Source: Chromobotia macracanthus
Lineage: Eukaryota > Chordata > Actinopteri > Cypriniformes > Botiidae
NCBI GenBank assembly: GCA_036877525.1
Contig: JAZGTH010000075.1
Location: forward strand, 3,164,501 to 3,228,500
Direction: 5' to 3'
DNA: 64,000 nt
Part shown: positions 1-12,282 of the stretch, piece by piece
How positions within the stretch are numbered: position 1 is the stretch's first letter
Layout: each line of letters begins with the position of its first letter
Notes under the pieces: model-generated
Databases searched by the model: none
What the model was told of the DNA's origin: nothing
Seen by the model: the letters and a program-made list of their open reading frames with translations, nothing else
Program-made: the position numbers and the translations under genes

Positions 1-889
1 AATGATAAAGTGTAAAGAACATGTTTAGTGCACGATTATGTCGGCCATCAGCCTGCAGGTCTTCTGCATGCCACTGTTTCTCTTGTGCCAAAAGCTACTT
101 TGAAATGAACATGAATGTGTGAATATGTGTTGTCACGGCAACTGGTATTGTGTACTGACAAACTAGCTACGCAGCAATACATATTGCTGGTTAATTATGA
201 CACGTTTCATCTGGAAATTTTCCTGGGGAATTGGGTTTGATTACAGCATTACAAAAACATTACAAAAGCATTGAAAGGTCCGTGCAATATTTTAACAAAA
301 TATATAAGTGTTTGCAGTATTTCATTATTTATATGACAAGCAGTTTAGATAGAGAGGTTTGCTTGTTTAAGAATTTGAGTGCCACTGTGTGTCTTACGGT
401 CCATTTGTAATCAGGGAAGGAAAGATTATTCTACAAAGACTTTCGAAAAGGAATTTTGTTGTGTGAATTTTTATCTTTAAAACTCTGCAGTTTCTGCGCC
501 ACTAGCATCACCAAACAAAACAAGCAAAATAATGACTTTTCCGGCTCCTTCTTTTTCATTGGTTGGTCAAACAGATAGGCGACTTAGCTGTTCAAGTTAA
601 TATTGCTGTGAGAAACAGTAATATTGAAAGTTTTGAAAGCATAACCGAGCCATAGTGTGTAGAGTTTCTGGAGAATTCAAAATACAGATGGTTGCCTCCT
701 GCTTATTAAAGCTGTAATCTGTAATCTGTTTGAAACATGAATCTGCAGGATGTGCTTTGTGTAGGTTTCCTTAATGTGAGTCAAATTAAACCAAAGTGAC
801 ATTTCCTGGGAAATCGGACCTAACAGCTCAAATTATAAATTATCGTTGTGACTCAGAGTGACTCAGACTCAGGGACTCTCAGATATGAG

Positions 890-891
890 AA

Positions 892-951
<60 letters not shown>
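890..951. repeat. poly(A) followed by (TA)n
   Basis: About 18 A residues are followed by ~21 TA units, a simple-sequence tract. Confidence 0.95.
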
Positions 952-954
<3 letters not shown>

Positions 955-1798
955 AAATGTGCATTCAAATTATACAGCGTCCTTCTTCCAATATCAGAAC
1001 ACAGTTTTATATGAATCTTTCTGAGAGGCGTGATCATTTAAACTCAATGTTGACTCATAAATGAGCTGGTCTTAATGTTTATTACCCTTCTGACTCCCAC
1101 TTCATTTGACAAATCAGCAGCTTCTCTGCCTCATCTACCCCGCCTCAGCTTCCAGCTTTCACAGATATAAAATGAAAGAGCTATCTAAAACCTCCTGGCC
1201 AGTTTCTTTTCTCAGCGAGTCGACAGTAAAGTCAGTTCAGTCCTCCAGCAGTCGTATTTACTGTATCGATTGGACTCGACACTCGCCATCGTGTTTAAGG
1301 AACCTTTTTATGGTTCCCTGAAAATCAGTGGAACCCCATCTGAAAGTTATTAAGTCCCTGACAGTATGTGAATGTGTGCTAGAACTCTAGAACAGATTTA
1401 TTTTTGTGTGATGATAATAAAGTGTAATAATGTCCCGGGATGAAACCAAACAAACAAACAATGTTTGGGTATGAAAGAATGTGAATTCATGCATAATAAA
1501 TATCAAAGTACCTTAATTCTACCCGTATGTATGTGTGAGGGGTATGAAATCTAATACATACATATTAAAATACAGGTTGAATAGCCTGTTTAGTCCTTAT
1601 AGTAAATAATATTAATGGATTATGTGTGTAGCATTTCAAACACTGTCAATGAACAGTACTATTTCAATAAAATGCAATTTTAAATAAACAGGGTTTTAGA
1701 AAACATCACATTTTTTACACACTGATTTAGCAGCATCAGCAACTGTTCTGTTATTTCAGATGTTTGGAGTGAGGTCGTTCCAGCTTTAAGTAACGTGT

Positions 1799-1939
1799 TG
1801 TGTTCCTGAAGCTCAGCTGGTACAGTGTTGTGTTTGTAGTGCAAACGGTTGTGGGTTCGACTCTCAGGGAGCACACATACTGATCAGATGTAAGTTGCTT
1901 TGGAGAAAGGTGTCTGTCGAATGCATGAATGTGAATGTA
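1799..1939 (+). mobile_element. tRNA-derived SINE
   Basis: The head has an A-box-like agctcagctggtacagtg and a B-box-like gggttcgactctcaggg. The tail resembles the common fish SINE/LINE tail (ctttggagaaaggtgtctgt). Similar to cyprinid HAmo/Opsar-type SINEs. Subfamily is not certain. Confidence 0.75.
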
Positions 1940-2159
1940 GTCAATGATGACGTCAGATCAGCAGTTTAATATTTAAATTCAGGTCTGATCCTCCCTCGAG
2001 TTATTGGGCACTAATGGCTCTTGTTTATGGACTTAAAGCAAATCAGCGGTTGTTTACATCAAAATATCTCAATTAGCACCAATATTTCTTGTGTGAGTGT
2101 TTTGGCTATTAACCGGTAATCTAGCCACAGAGACCCAATGCAAATGAGATCAGACTACA

Positions 2160-2420
2160 GCTGTGTGACTGAGTCCTGTTGGGTTTGAGAGGTAGAGCTT
2201 TTTAACCACGAGAGTCTAATCTCTGATTTCTACCTTCATTTAGCTCTTGTCGCACAATGGATTCAAATTACTCTCGGGCTGTGAGCGCGTAATTAAACAA
2301 CTCACTTCAGAGTGAGTCAAGTCTGGCCCTGAATGTTTTCATTAAAGCACAGGCAGCGTGGAACGGACAGACCTCGTCTGCCTGCATGCCGACATGTTTT
2401 ACTCATTTTCTGCCTCGTTC
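2160..2420. promoter_or_regulatory. candidate conserved non-coding block (intron 1)
   Basis: This is a repeat-free, balanced stretch with homeodomain-like words (gtaattaaac). It is called on composition only. Confidence 0.2.
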
Positions 2421-4069
2421 TGGTGCGTGATCCACGATAAAGGTCTAATGCTGAATGATATGTATCACCATTTAATAATGCAAAACAAAGACTGTGCTGT
2501 TTATTTAAGTGAATTATCATTTTACTGCTTGGTAAACGGTTACACTAAGTTAGGTGCAGTTAGTTCTATAATGGCTGTTGTTCAATTTGGCATGCAACTC
2601 CTTTTCTGGTCTTAACATTCAGTGCACAGCTTATTTATAAAAACAATTTTTTTATGAAAAAAATCAGCATTTTGGGACTATAGTGGACAGTTTTTTCTTA
2701 TTCAGAAGATCGATTTTAGTCAGTATAAGTGGATGAGTTTTTTGATTCAGTTCTTCCATGTACTTTAGGATTAAAAACCTTTTCTCCCAGTCTCATTGAT
2801 ACGCTGTTACACTTTGTTGATATGCTGAGTTTTCTTTAAACTGAAATAAATCTGTACAATTTCTATTACAGCATCAGGACCGTCTTTTGATTGGCCAGTT
2901 GAATAACAAATGAAAGACTTATGACAGGGTTAAATTTAGTGTTACTCTCTACATTGATTTACAATGTTTTTACTGTCACACACGCTGTCGTTCGGATCCA
3001 TGCACTTTTTAAAACTTTTTTAAACACACAGAAAATTGTGTTTAAATAAAACTTTTCTGATTAGCAATATGAGACTCAAAGTGTTAAGATCAAACCCAAC
3101 ACATTCTGCAGATTTTGACAGACCCTGAATGTTAAAATGCAGGCCATTGGCCAAAAAATTATTTTTTCGAGTTTTCATTTTTCACAAGTTTACATTAAAG
3201 CAGAAATGCAACTTCTGCTAAAATTAACGTTGAAATGAAGATGATGCAATAAATCCTCAACAAAAGGTTTTGGTACCCAAACCTTTGGTCTGGCTCATAG
3301 TTCAGCTTTTGTGTGTGTGTGTGTCTGTGTGTTTGTAATTAGTTTGCATGCTAATTAGTTTTAAGGAGCAGTCACACAGATGCAGAACTTGTCATAATGA
3401 TTCATTAAGGCTGGCAGTAAAGCAGGACCTTGTTCTGCTGTTTTAGTTAATAAACACGTTTCATTGTTTTACAGCAGATAGCTATTGGTTCCTTATTACA
3501 ATAAGGAATAATTTCTAAAGCAACAGCTCACCCAAAATCTTCTGTCATTATCATTCCTGTGTTTTAAGACCTTTAAAAATGTTTGTTTTGTGTAACAGCA
3601 GGCATTTTGAATTTTGTGTTTTCCACTATTTTCATTCTTTATAATAAATTGTATTCTTTATTATTTAGGAATGCAAAAACATCAAAAATTATTGTACGCA
3701 CTTTTTATGTTTGTGTTTTCAGTTTGGATGAAACTCTTCGTTGCAGGAAGTTTCCGTTCATCAAACGGATGTTTGTAGCGGAAAACTGTCATGGTTTTTC
3801 ATCTTAATTGATTTGTCATGCTGTGCGCTGTTATGCTTTATAATTGTAGCTGCTGTCAGTCATCGCATTCGTTCAGATATTTATAAAAGAGAAAACCAGC
3901 CTGAGAAAACCAACGGAAGAAAGTTTTTGTAAATGAAGTTATTTTTACCGGGAAGAGACGTTGTTCATCATCCTCCTCTGCCTGTCATCTTGCAGGTTCT
4001 GTCCAGGAAAATCACCCCTTAGACGAAAGATAAGAAGACAGAGAGGTGGTCACATGCCTATGCCCACCT

Positions 4070-4312
4070 CACAGGGAATGTGCTCAGAATGTTGGCTGAC
4101 GTTCTGTAAAAGTTCTCTCAAAGTTTTCAAAGAATGTTCTGGAAGTAATGTTAGTACAACTTTTTTAACGTTATATATATTTTGTCTATCTCAAAAACGT
4201 TATTCTTAAGCTGTTAGGAATGCTGGAATGTTATAAAAACGTTCCAGAATTAGATTTGAATAGTGTTCTTATAACCAAGAAGCAATGTTCCCGACAAGTT
4301 AGCTGTAGCTGC
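4070..4312 (-). mobile_element. ACGTT element, partial (copy 1)
   Basis: It has ctcagaatgttggctgacg at the start and the gttagctg end. It lacks the middle-to-end portion of longer copies. Orientation is called against the form starting CCCAGCTAACAATTTTAGG. Confidence 0.7.
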
Positions 4313-4554
4313 GGAGACAATAATATTCAGAACCACCAGGAGATCCAGGGCTCTATTTTCCACATGTGTGCATTGCTGCTCCGCAAGGAATGTGCCCCGA
4401 GTCTACTCATGCAGCCGAGACGTGTCTCCAAATCTTTAATTTCATGCTTTCTTAGTCCACAGAACACAATTATTGACTATCCTAATAATGATTGTTATTG
4501 TTTAAGACCAGAAGGGAAACTTATAAATCCATCCCTACATGAATGCAGGATATT

Positions 4555-4803
4555 TTAAGCAGCAGTCTATAACTTTATTGTGTTAAAAATGAATAAAATC
4601 AGTTATCGAGGAAGTACATGACGGATCTGTGTTCAACACAATCTCCTTACCTTACCCTGATTAACAATGGGGAGTTTATAATAATGATTTATAATTTCAG
4701 TTGTTGGGTCGGATTTCACAGGAAATGTCTTAAGATTCAACATACTTAAGATTTTATGTTTCAAACAGAGATGGTGGTAGAGAGGCAAACGTTTCGGATT
4801 GCA
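4555..4803. mobile_element. terminal-inverted-repeat element (AAGCTGCAATC type)
   Basis: The left end ttaagcagcagtctataac is roughly the reverse complement of the right end cggattgcagctttaacac. The interior has no coding potential. The same terminus recurs at 25119 (ttaaagctgcaatctgtaac). Confidence 0.55.
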
Positions 4804-4892
4804 GCTTTAACACAAATATTTATAATGAATTTTAACTAATCAGGTCTTTTTTCTAATTTTCTCCTAATTTTTAACCCTTCATTCTTCTCCAG

Positions 4893-5124
4893 CTGGTTGG
4901 AGGCGAGTTTGATCTGGAGATAAACTTCATCATCCAGGATGCTGAGAGCATCATCTGCATGCTGGAGCTGCTGGAACACTGCGAGATCACCTGCCAGGCG
5001 GAGATCTGGAGCATGTTCACCGCCATACTGCGCAAGAGCGTCCGCAACCTGCAGACCTGCACCGAGGTTGGCCTGATCCAGAGACTGCTGCACAAGATCA
5101 GCTCTGTGGATGATATGATTGCAG
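4893..5124 (+). CDS. nbea: nbea exon 2
   Basis: The exon starts after ttctccag and ends at ATT GCA G before gtacga. It is 232 nt, phase 0 in and 1 out. It encodes LVGGEFDLEINFIIQDAES and on to SSVDDMIA, the first NBEA solenoid exon. LRBA has more differences here. An ACGTT element begins about 6 nt into the following intron. Confidence 0.95.
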
Positions 5125-8100
5125 GTACGAGCCCAGCTAACAGGAAACGTTCACAGAACATTGGCTAATATTCTCTAAAAAGTTTGAAAAGTCATCAAAA
5201 ATGTTCTTGCAGTAATGTTAGTAGAATGTTATATATATTTTATTATAAATTTAAGTGTAAACTTAAATTTTATTTTTTATTTCAAGTTAGTGAAATAGTT
5301 TAGAAACATTACAGAATTAAAAAAAGTTTGAATTGCGTTCTTATGACCAAGCAGAACGGTTAATACAACATCTAAAACACTAGATGTTTTGAATGTTCCT
5401 AGAATGTTTCAGAATAACATTTTTAATGTTTTTGTCACTTAATAGAAACGTTGGAACCTAAAATTATTTCCTGGGAGCGCTCTCCACCTGACCCCATTCT
5501 GTAGAGGAACACTCTTCTAAAATCACATTTTCTCCAAAGCTGTTTAAAAGATCGGAATGGCTTCCTGAACAACTCTCAGATGACATAGATGTGCCATCTG
5601 AATTAAAAGCTGAAAATAAAATGAATGTCATTTTGCGCTCCTGAATGCATTTTAAAATACATGTTTGACATTCATTGGCCGGTTAAATGGAATATTTTGG
5701 AAAAATCTGTGTTTTCCAAAAAATCATATTTTGGAAAATTGATATATCGCACTGTTTGGTATTCTCTAAAACGATTTCAAAGCATTTTATTCATCAGTTA
5801 TTTGCGTTTGTACTTTCAAGGATTAATCACTGCAGAGTTGCTGAAAATCAGCTACTTAAGGCAACAATGTAAAATGTAAAAATGATGCAAAAAATGTTTG
5901 TTACACATGTTTGTTTCAGATCTCCACACAGTTGTGATGTCTAAAGCACGGGTTTTTAAAAGAGCCTGCTGTTGATTACCGCACGAGGTCACAGATAACA
6001 GTCCTAAATCTCCCCTGCACAGCGGGTGTGAGTGGAAACAGCCAGCGTGTTGCAGATTTCCATTTGTTTAGAAGTCCCAGAGTGGCACAGAGCACCTTAA
6101 TGTGAAAGAAACTGCTTGTTTTTCAGTGGTAAAATTCATGACAGAAGAGAAACCGAGAGAAAGATGTCGTTAGTTTCACAGTTTCCTAATGAGATGAAGT
6201 GACGTTTGGAGTAATAGTTCATTCCAGTGGCTATTTAGAAGAGTGTGTTTGGATTAATTCTACCATGTGTATCTATTCAGTGCAGTTTTCAGAGAAAGTT
6301 TCAGCAGCAGTCTTATATATACACATTACAATACCTAAAGTGCCAGTAATGAGCATTCAGTTGTTATATATTCTGATGTTTTTCTCATTACAGTCAGAAA
6401 TTCAGCCGTTTGGATTAGGTTCGTTACTTCTAGATTCTGTCTGTGTTGGTGTAAATCACCAAACTGATGAATATATACACTGTTTACAGGAAAAGCACCA
6501 TTTGTATTATTATATAAATGTTCTGAGTTGAATGAGAGTCTTGTTTGTTTTATTTGAGGTTGTGGCAGTTAAAATATTAGTTGTTTTATGTGATAATCAA
6601 GATTAAGCTGCATGTAATCTAGAACTTTCTTCAGAAGAGAAAGTTCAGAAGAGAAAGGGGACAGGTGAGGGCCAGGCACATTTCATCTCTAGATCAAAAG
6701 AAAGAAAGAAAAAATTATACTTTCCATAGAGAACCTGAAGCCTGTTCTCAGTGCCATTAAAGGTCTTTTTTGTCTTGTGATTATTTTCATGGCAATTAAT
6801 CACATTTGCTTTGAAAATCTGATGAGTCTGGACATTATACTTGTGAGATTTTTTGTTTGTATTTCCAATTATTCTCAAAGAATTATTAATAATCATAATT
6901 CTGCCTCCACACTAAGGAAAAGCATCTGTTTGCCTGAGTTTGATTCTCTTTCTCGATTTACTGTGAAATTCCTCATTTTCACCATGTTACGATACAGTGT
7001 GTCCTACGTTGTACACACCTGCACGCCGGGAACGTTTCGCTGTTTATGATGCACTGTGTGCCGCTTCAGTAAGAGCTAATGTCATTAATGTCATTTTTGT
7101 TTGTCTGTTTGTCTGTTCGTGACCCTGATGGACAGACCTGCTGGTGGACATGCTGGGAGTTCTGGCCAGCTACAGTATTACTGTGAAAGAGCTGAAACTG
7201 CTCTTCAGCATGCTGAGGGGAGAAGGAGGATTGTGGGTAAGTCTGTGGCTCTGAAGGGTTGTTAGCTTCACCTCTGTGGAGAACCTCAAGTAGACCTCTG
7301 GAGCAATCAACCACAAAGCATACTCAGCCTGCTCAGGTATTGATCCACCGTTCTGCTGCTGTCAGACTGCACAGCGAGGATGTTGTCACAATAACTTTTT
7401 GGATGCAGTGAGGTAGCCACTGGAGGAAGAAATGTTGTGCAGGGACTTCAATGAGACCGTTTCTTACAAGATACAAAATGAAATGATTCAATTTATTTGC
7501 TAAAACAGGCGAGAATTCAGCAAATCAGGTCCAAGCACAGACGGCTGGAAAACTGTTTACGTTTTGTTCATTTTATTAAGCATACTTAAGCAGAGTTCAA
7601 GTGTATTTTCAAGTGTACTTTATGTAGTAAGTATTAGAACTAGTATGCTATGAAGTGTGCTATTTTAGTACTACCTGAAATAGTGCTCTGTACTCTGAGA
7701 AGTACATAAAGCACATTTCTGAGATGTAAACAGTGGACTGAATGAGTTACAGTTGTATGTATTTCTTTTTTTATTATTTCTTTTTTCTTTGTTACTTACA
7801 TTCGTTTTAAAGAAGTAAACTAATAGCACACTTGAATAACCTTGAGTACATTTTTAAGGGTTACATTTAAAGTTAAACAGCTGAAGTTCTCAGAAGATTC
7901 ATTGTGTTTCTGAATAATGTTTCTGAATAATGGCTCATTTTAACATGGGACTTTGAGCTTCAGTGAGGTGAAGGATGTCATGTCTGATGTGTGTGTCTTT
8001 CACAGCCGAGACATGCAGTGAAGCTGCTGTCTGTTCTCACTCAGATGGCACAGAGACATGGGCCAGATGCGTTCTTCAACTTCCCCGGGCGAAGTGCAGC

Positions 8101-11100
8101 TGTGAGCCGTCCTCTATTTCCCATAAGACACCATAAAACACACTTACAGCTAAATTCTAGTGACGCGTTTCATTAAATCCTTCACGTCAGAAGCTTAGGC
8201 CACATACAGAGAGCATCTAAATATGATTGTCACTCCTTTAATACTTTACCCTGATCTGTACACATACAAATTGGCTGTTTATTGGGGTGGCAAGCATGTT
8301 CAGATAGTGACAGCTGGATTTTCAACAATGTACATGTGTACCGTATGTACAGTATATAACAATGTATTTATATACTGCAAAAAGTGAAAAAATCTGCCAT
8401 TATTGGGCTGGTATTTTGAGACCCTTGTGTAAATAAATTGTCTTGTATGTTAAAGGAAATGGGCTGAATTAACATGGTCTGGTTTGTGGCAGGCGATTGC
8501 ATTACCTCCCATTGCTAAATGGCCCTATCAGAACGGCTTTACCCTCAACACCTGGTTCCGCATGGACCCGCTCAACAACATCAATGTGGACAAAGACAAA
8601 CCCTACCTTTACTGGTGAGTTAAACCTTTACTGGTGAGTTAAACCTTTACTGGTGAGTTAAACCTTTACTGGTGAGTTAAACCTTTACTGGTGAGTTAAA
8701 CATTTACTTGAGTTCTGGCTGTTTGGCTGCTTCTATAATGATCTCCTTTAGAGGGTTTTGTTTTCTGATGATGTGGTGGATTACACTCACATAAAAGAGA
8801 ATTAGGTCAGATTCCTCTGATTAAACCGATAGGTATTTAAACTCAGAGTACTGTGTTCCTGAGTCCAGATCTCTGCAGAGGGACACTGGGGTGGAAACGC
8901 GCATTCATTAGGGCTTTTAATGTCAGGCAGGCAAATAGAGCGTTGTATGTAGAGACTTGTGGGTAATTAGAGCTCAGATCAATAGCAGAGAAGTGTGTTT
9001 ATTGGCTGCAGCTCCAGGAGTGAGTGAAGATGGTTCCCACGGGAGACACAGTGTGTGAGTGAGCTGAGAGAAAGAGATGAGACTGAAAGACGGAAAGTCA
9101 ACATCCATTTTTAAACAGCTGAACTTGACAACCTAGTTTAAGAAGCCCAGAGTTGCTGATCATCTACATATATTGTGTTTTGTTTGCTGGTGCCCCACTA
9201 ACCTTTTTAACCAGCTTAGCCATACCAGTTGACCATTTTTTTGAAGGTGAACAACAGCTGTGCTGGTTCACCATCTAGACCAGCATCAAACTAGCACTAA
9301 CCCATCTATCAGTGCATTCTCAGAACGCGGCTAACGTTCTCTAAACGTTTTTTCAAAGTTATCAAATACAATCTTGCAGTAATGTTAGTAGAACTTTTGA
9401 AATTTTTATATATCATATATAGCAAAAACTTTATTTTGAAATTGTAAGTTTTGAACATTCCTAGATCTTTCCAGATAAAATTTGTAACTTTTTTGTTACT
9501 TAATAGAAACATTAGGGAAACGTTCTTACAACAGCCTAAGCTTGTTAGCATGGTCTAAGCTGGTTTAACCTTGGTCTTTTTGAACGTCACATGGCATCAC
9601 TGTTATCAGCTCACTATTCTTTGATAGCTGCTAAATATGTTGACAAGAAAAGAGTTTCTCCCATTTTGTTGCAGAATTAGAGTTTGTACTATGCAAATTT
9701 TTCCATCACACATTATGTAGATCCCTCCATTGTGAAACTGCTTCAGGGTCTGTGAGAAGGTTACAGGACAGTGTTGTTGAAGGCTGCAGCACAAATAATG
9801 CTTCTTAGCGCAGCTTCCAGCTCTGGGTTTGAGAGTAAACACTGTCCTGTTTGCCATTCTGGGGCCAAATCTGTAGCGTGCAGTTGCCAGGATTGCTCTC
9901 CTAAACTCCGGGATCAGCCTGCGCACAACACAGCTTTAGAATAAAGGAGATGTTCACAAAGAAAAGCGGTATTGATTCACTCTGAGGATCATTACTTGCA
10001 CTCACTGGACTCTTCTCTTCTCTTGAAAACACACAAAGGCTGTTTGTTGTATCATAGCTTCATTTCTTGTATGTAACAGCTTATATTATGAGCAACAGAG
10101 AACACAAAACAGTCTTTGGAAGCTAAAGTATAGCTATGTGAAGCTGAAGTATAGTTAATGCTCACCAAGAAAACATACGCCGGTTTGAATAGAAGGTTTA
10201 AGTTGGGGTTTCCACCTGCCAATTACAATAACCATGTGTTAAAGAAAAATCATAGCATGTCAGCCAGATGCTGGAATGAAGTGTTATTGAAAACACTGGC
10301 TTGGCTATTGCATACCCAGCTAACAATTTCAAGTTGCAAGAACGTTTCTAACGTTACCAAAAACGTCAAAAATGTTATTTTGAGTGTAATAGGGACTTTC
10401 AAAACGTCCATGTTTTAAAGGTTGTATTATTGGTTTTAAGAACATTCACAATTCAGTAACATTTTTAAAACATTTCAATTTAAGAATAACGTTTTTGATA
10501 TATATAATATGTTTTTTATACCTTTGAGAGAACTTTGAAGGAATATTCTGAGAATGTACATATATGTATATATAAATATATACATATATGTGCTCCCTGG
10601 GAATGAAACCCATGACCTGAGTGTTGCTAGCACCATGCCATACCAATAAAACCATTAAACAGACCAGTATGATTACGATGAAGTCTAAGACATGTAAAAA
10701 ATGTATGTTGCGATTGTAGTATATTGAAGTGTATGTGTTTATTTATTGTTTATTTTCAGTTTCCGCACAAGCAAAGGCATCGGCTACTCGGCTCATTTTG
10801 TGGGGAACTGCTTGATAGTGACGTCACTGAAGTCAAAGGGCAAGGGCTTCCAGCACTGCGTCAAATACGACTTCCAGCCCCGCAAGGTGCACTGTTATTT
10901 TCAGCTTAGCTTCTGTGGTTCTCTCTCTCTAGTAATCTACTGACTGCATTATGAAGAGTAAGATCTGAGTGGAGGCACTTCTGAAACTGGCTGCGATCTT
11001 CAGTGAAAATGTGACACTGTCCCTGGGGATGTATGGGTCTGTTAACTGGGGAAAAGTTCTGTTAACAAACCCCAGGACATGAGATAGCGGAGGCCTTTTC

Positions 11101-12051
11101 TTATTTGTTTTGTTGAAATCAAAGGAAAATCTCTTAAAATTCACAGCACAGCTGCTGCATTATGAAACATCTGTCTCATAAGTGTTTTCCTTGTTTCCGC
11201 TCAATATTTATTACCTGCAGCTAGAGGAATCTTTATAAATGTTAAGTAGTCTTTCTCTGTGGATTCTTCGGGGGAAAGGAATTGCTTTTTTTGATATACA
11301 AATCTGATTCAGAATCTGATTTTTTTTTCTTTAAACTCTGTTTTTGTTCATGCATGCTTGATATTTTTCAGTCCTACAAAAGGGTAAGTTCTTACAGGTG
11401 GTGTGCAGCTGCGCATTTAATCAAATATAAGGCTTTGCGATCAAAAGCCCAAACAAACAAATAAAATAGGAATTAAAAAGTAAAGTGCTTTAACAGTTCA
11501 CATGCATTAAAATACAATGCAGTGAAACATAACAGGATTATTAAAGCACATATATTTAAGTTGCTTTTAAAGGGCAAAAATCTGGGACATGTTCTTTGCA
11601 GGAATTTTCACCAGTGGGTGTGTGTTTAGTGAAATAATCTGCTGATGTACAATAGAGACAGTGAGAGTTAATCTAATAATATACAGTTGTTTTAAGGAGT
11701 AAAATGCCCTTTTACGGCTCATTGCATTAGTCAGAGTTTCCACTGCACACACATTAAAATGTAACAACAGGGAATGTAAGGTGTGTTGTCTTAACAATGA
11801 GCTACAGCAGTATAAAGGAGATAAAGATAATAAAAAAGCTCTGTGGGATGTTACAGTACGTTGCTTTCAGGAAACACAGACAGCTCACACTTCCTGTTGT
11901 AAATGATGGGAGCACGGCAGTGCTGAAATCTGAATCACTGCATCATCTCCTGATTCTTTTGTGTTGTGCTACCTTCACACAAATGAAATTGGTAATGACT
12001 CTTGTCTCCTGCCAACTAAACCTGCATTCAGTTCCTCACTGCCTATCATTT

Positions 12052-12092
<41 letters not shown>

Positions 12093-12130
12093 CTGTCTCT
12101 CTGTCTCTCTCTCTCTCTCTCTGTCTCTTG

Positions 12131-12163
<33 letters not shown>

Positions 12164-12242
12164 TCTTGCTCTGTCTCTCTCTCTCTGTCTCTCTCTCTCT
12201 CTTGCTCTGTCACTCTGTCTCTCTGTCTCTCTCTCTCTCTTG

Positions 12243-12282
<40 letters not shown>

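Larger units (their letters stand above)
1..4892 (+). other. nbea: nbea intron 1 (3' part)
   Basis: No exon with the NBEA first-exon sequence was found, so this is read as the end of intron 1. It contains an A/(TA)n tract, a SINE, a terminal-inverted-repeat element and a fragment of the ACGTT element. The rest is unremarkable AT-rich DNA, apart from a more balanced block at 2160-2420. Confidence 0.7.
8615..10759 (+). other. nbea: nbea intron 5
   Basis: It starts with tandem copies of the donor site. It then holds an AGCTGGT-type repeat (9172-9300), a reverse ACGTT element (9310-9551), a forward one (10314-10557) and a SINE head (10591-10652). 8880-9060 is repeat-free. Confidence 0.8.
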
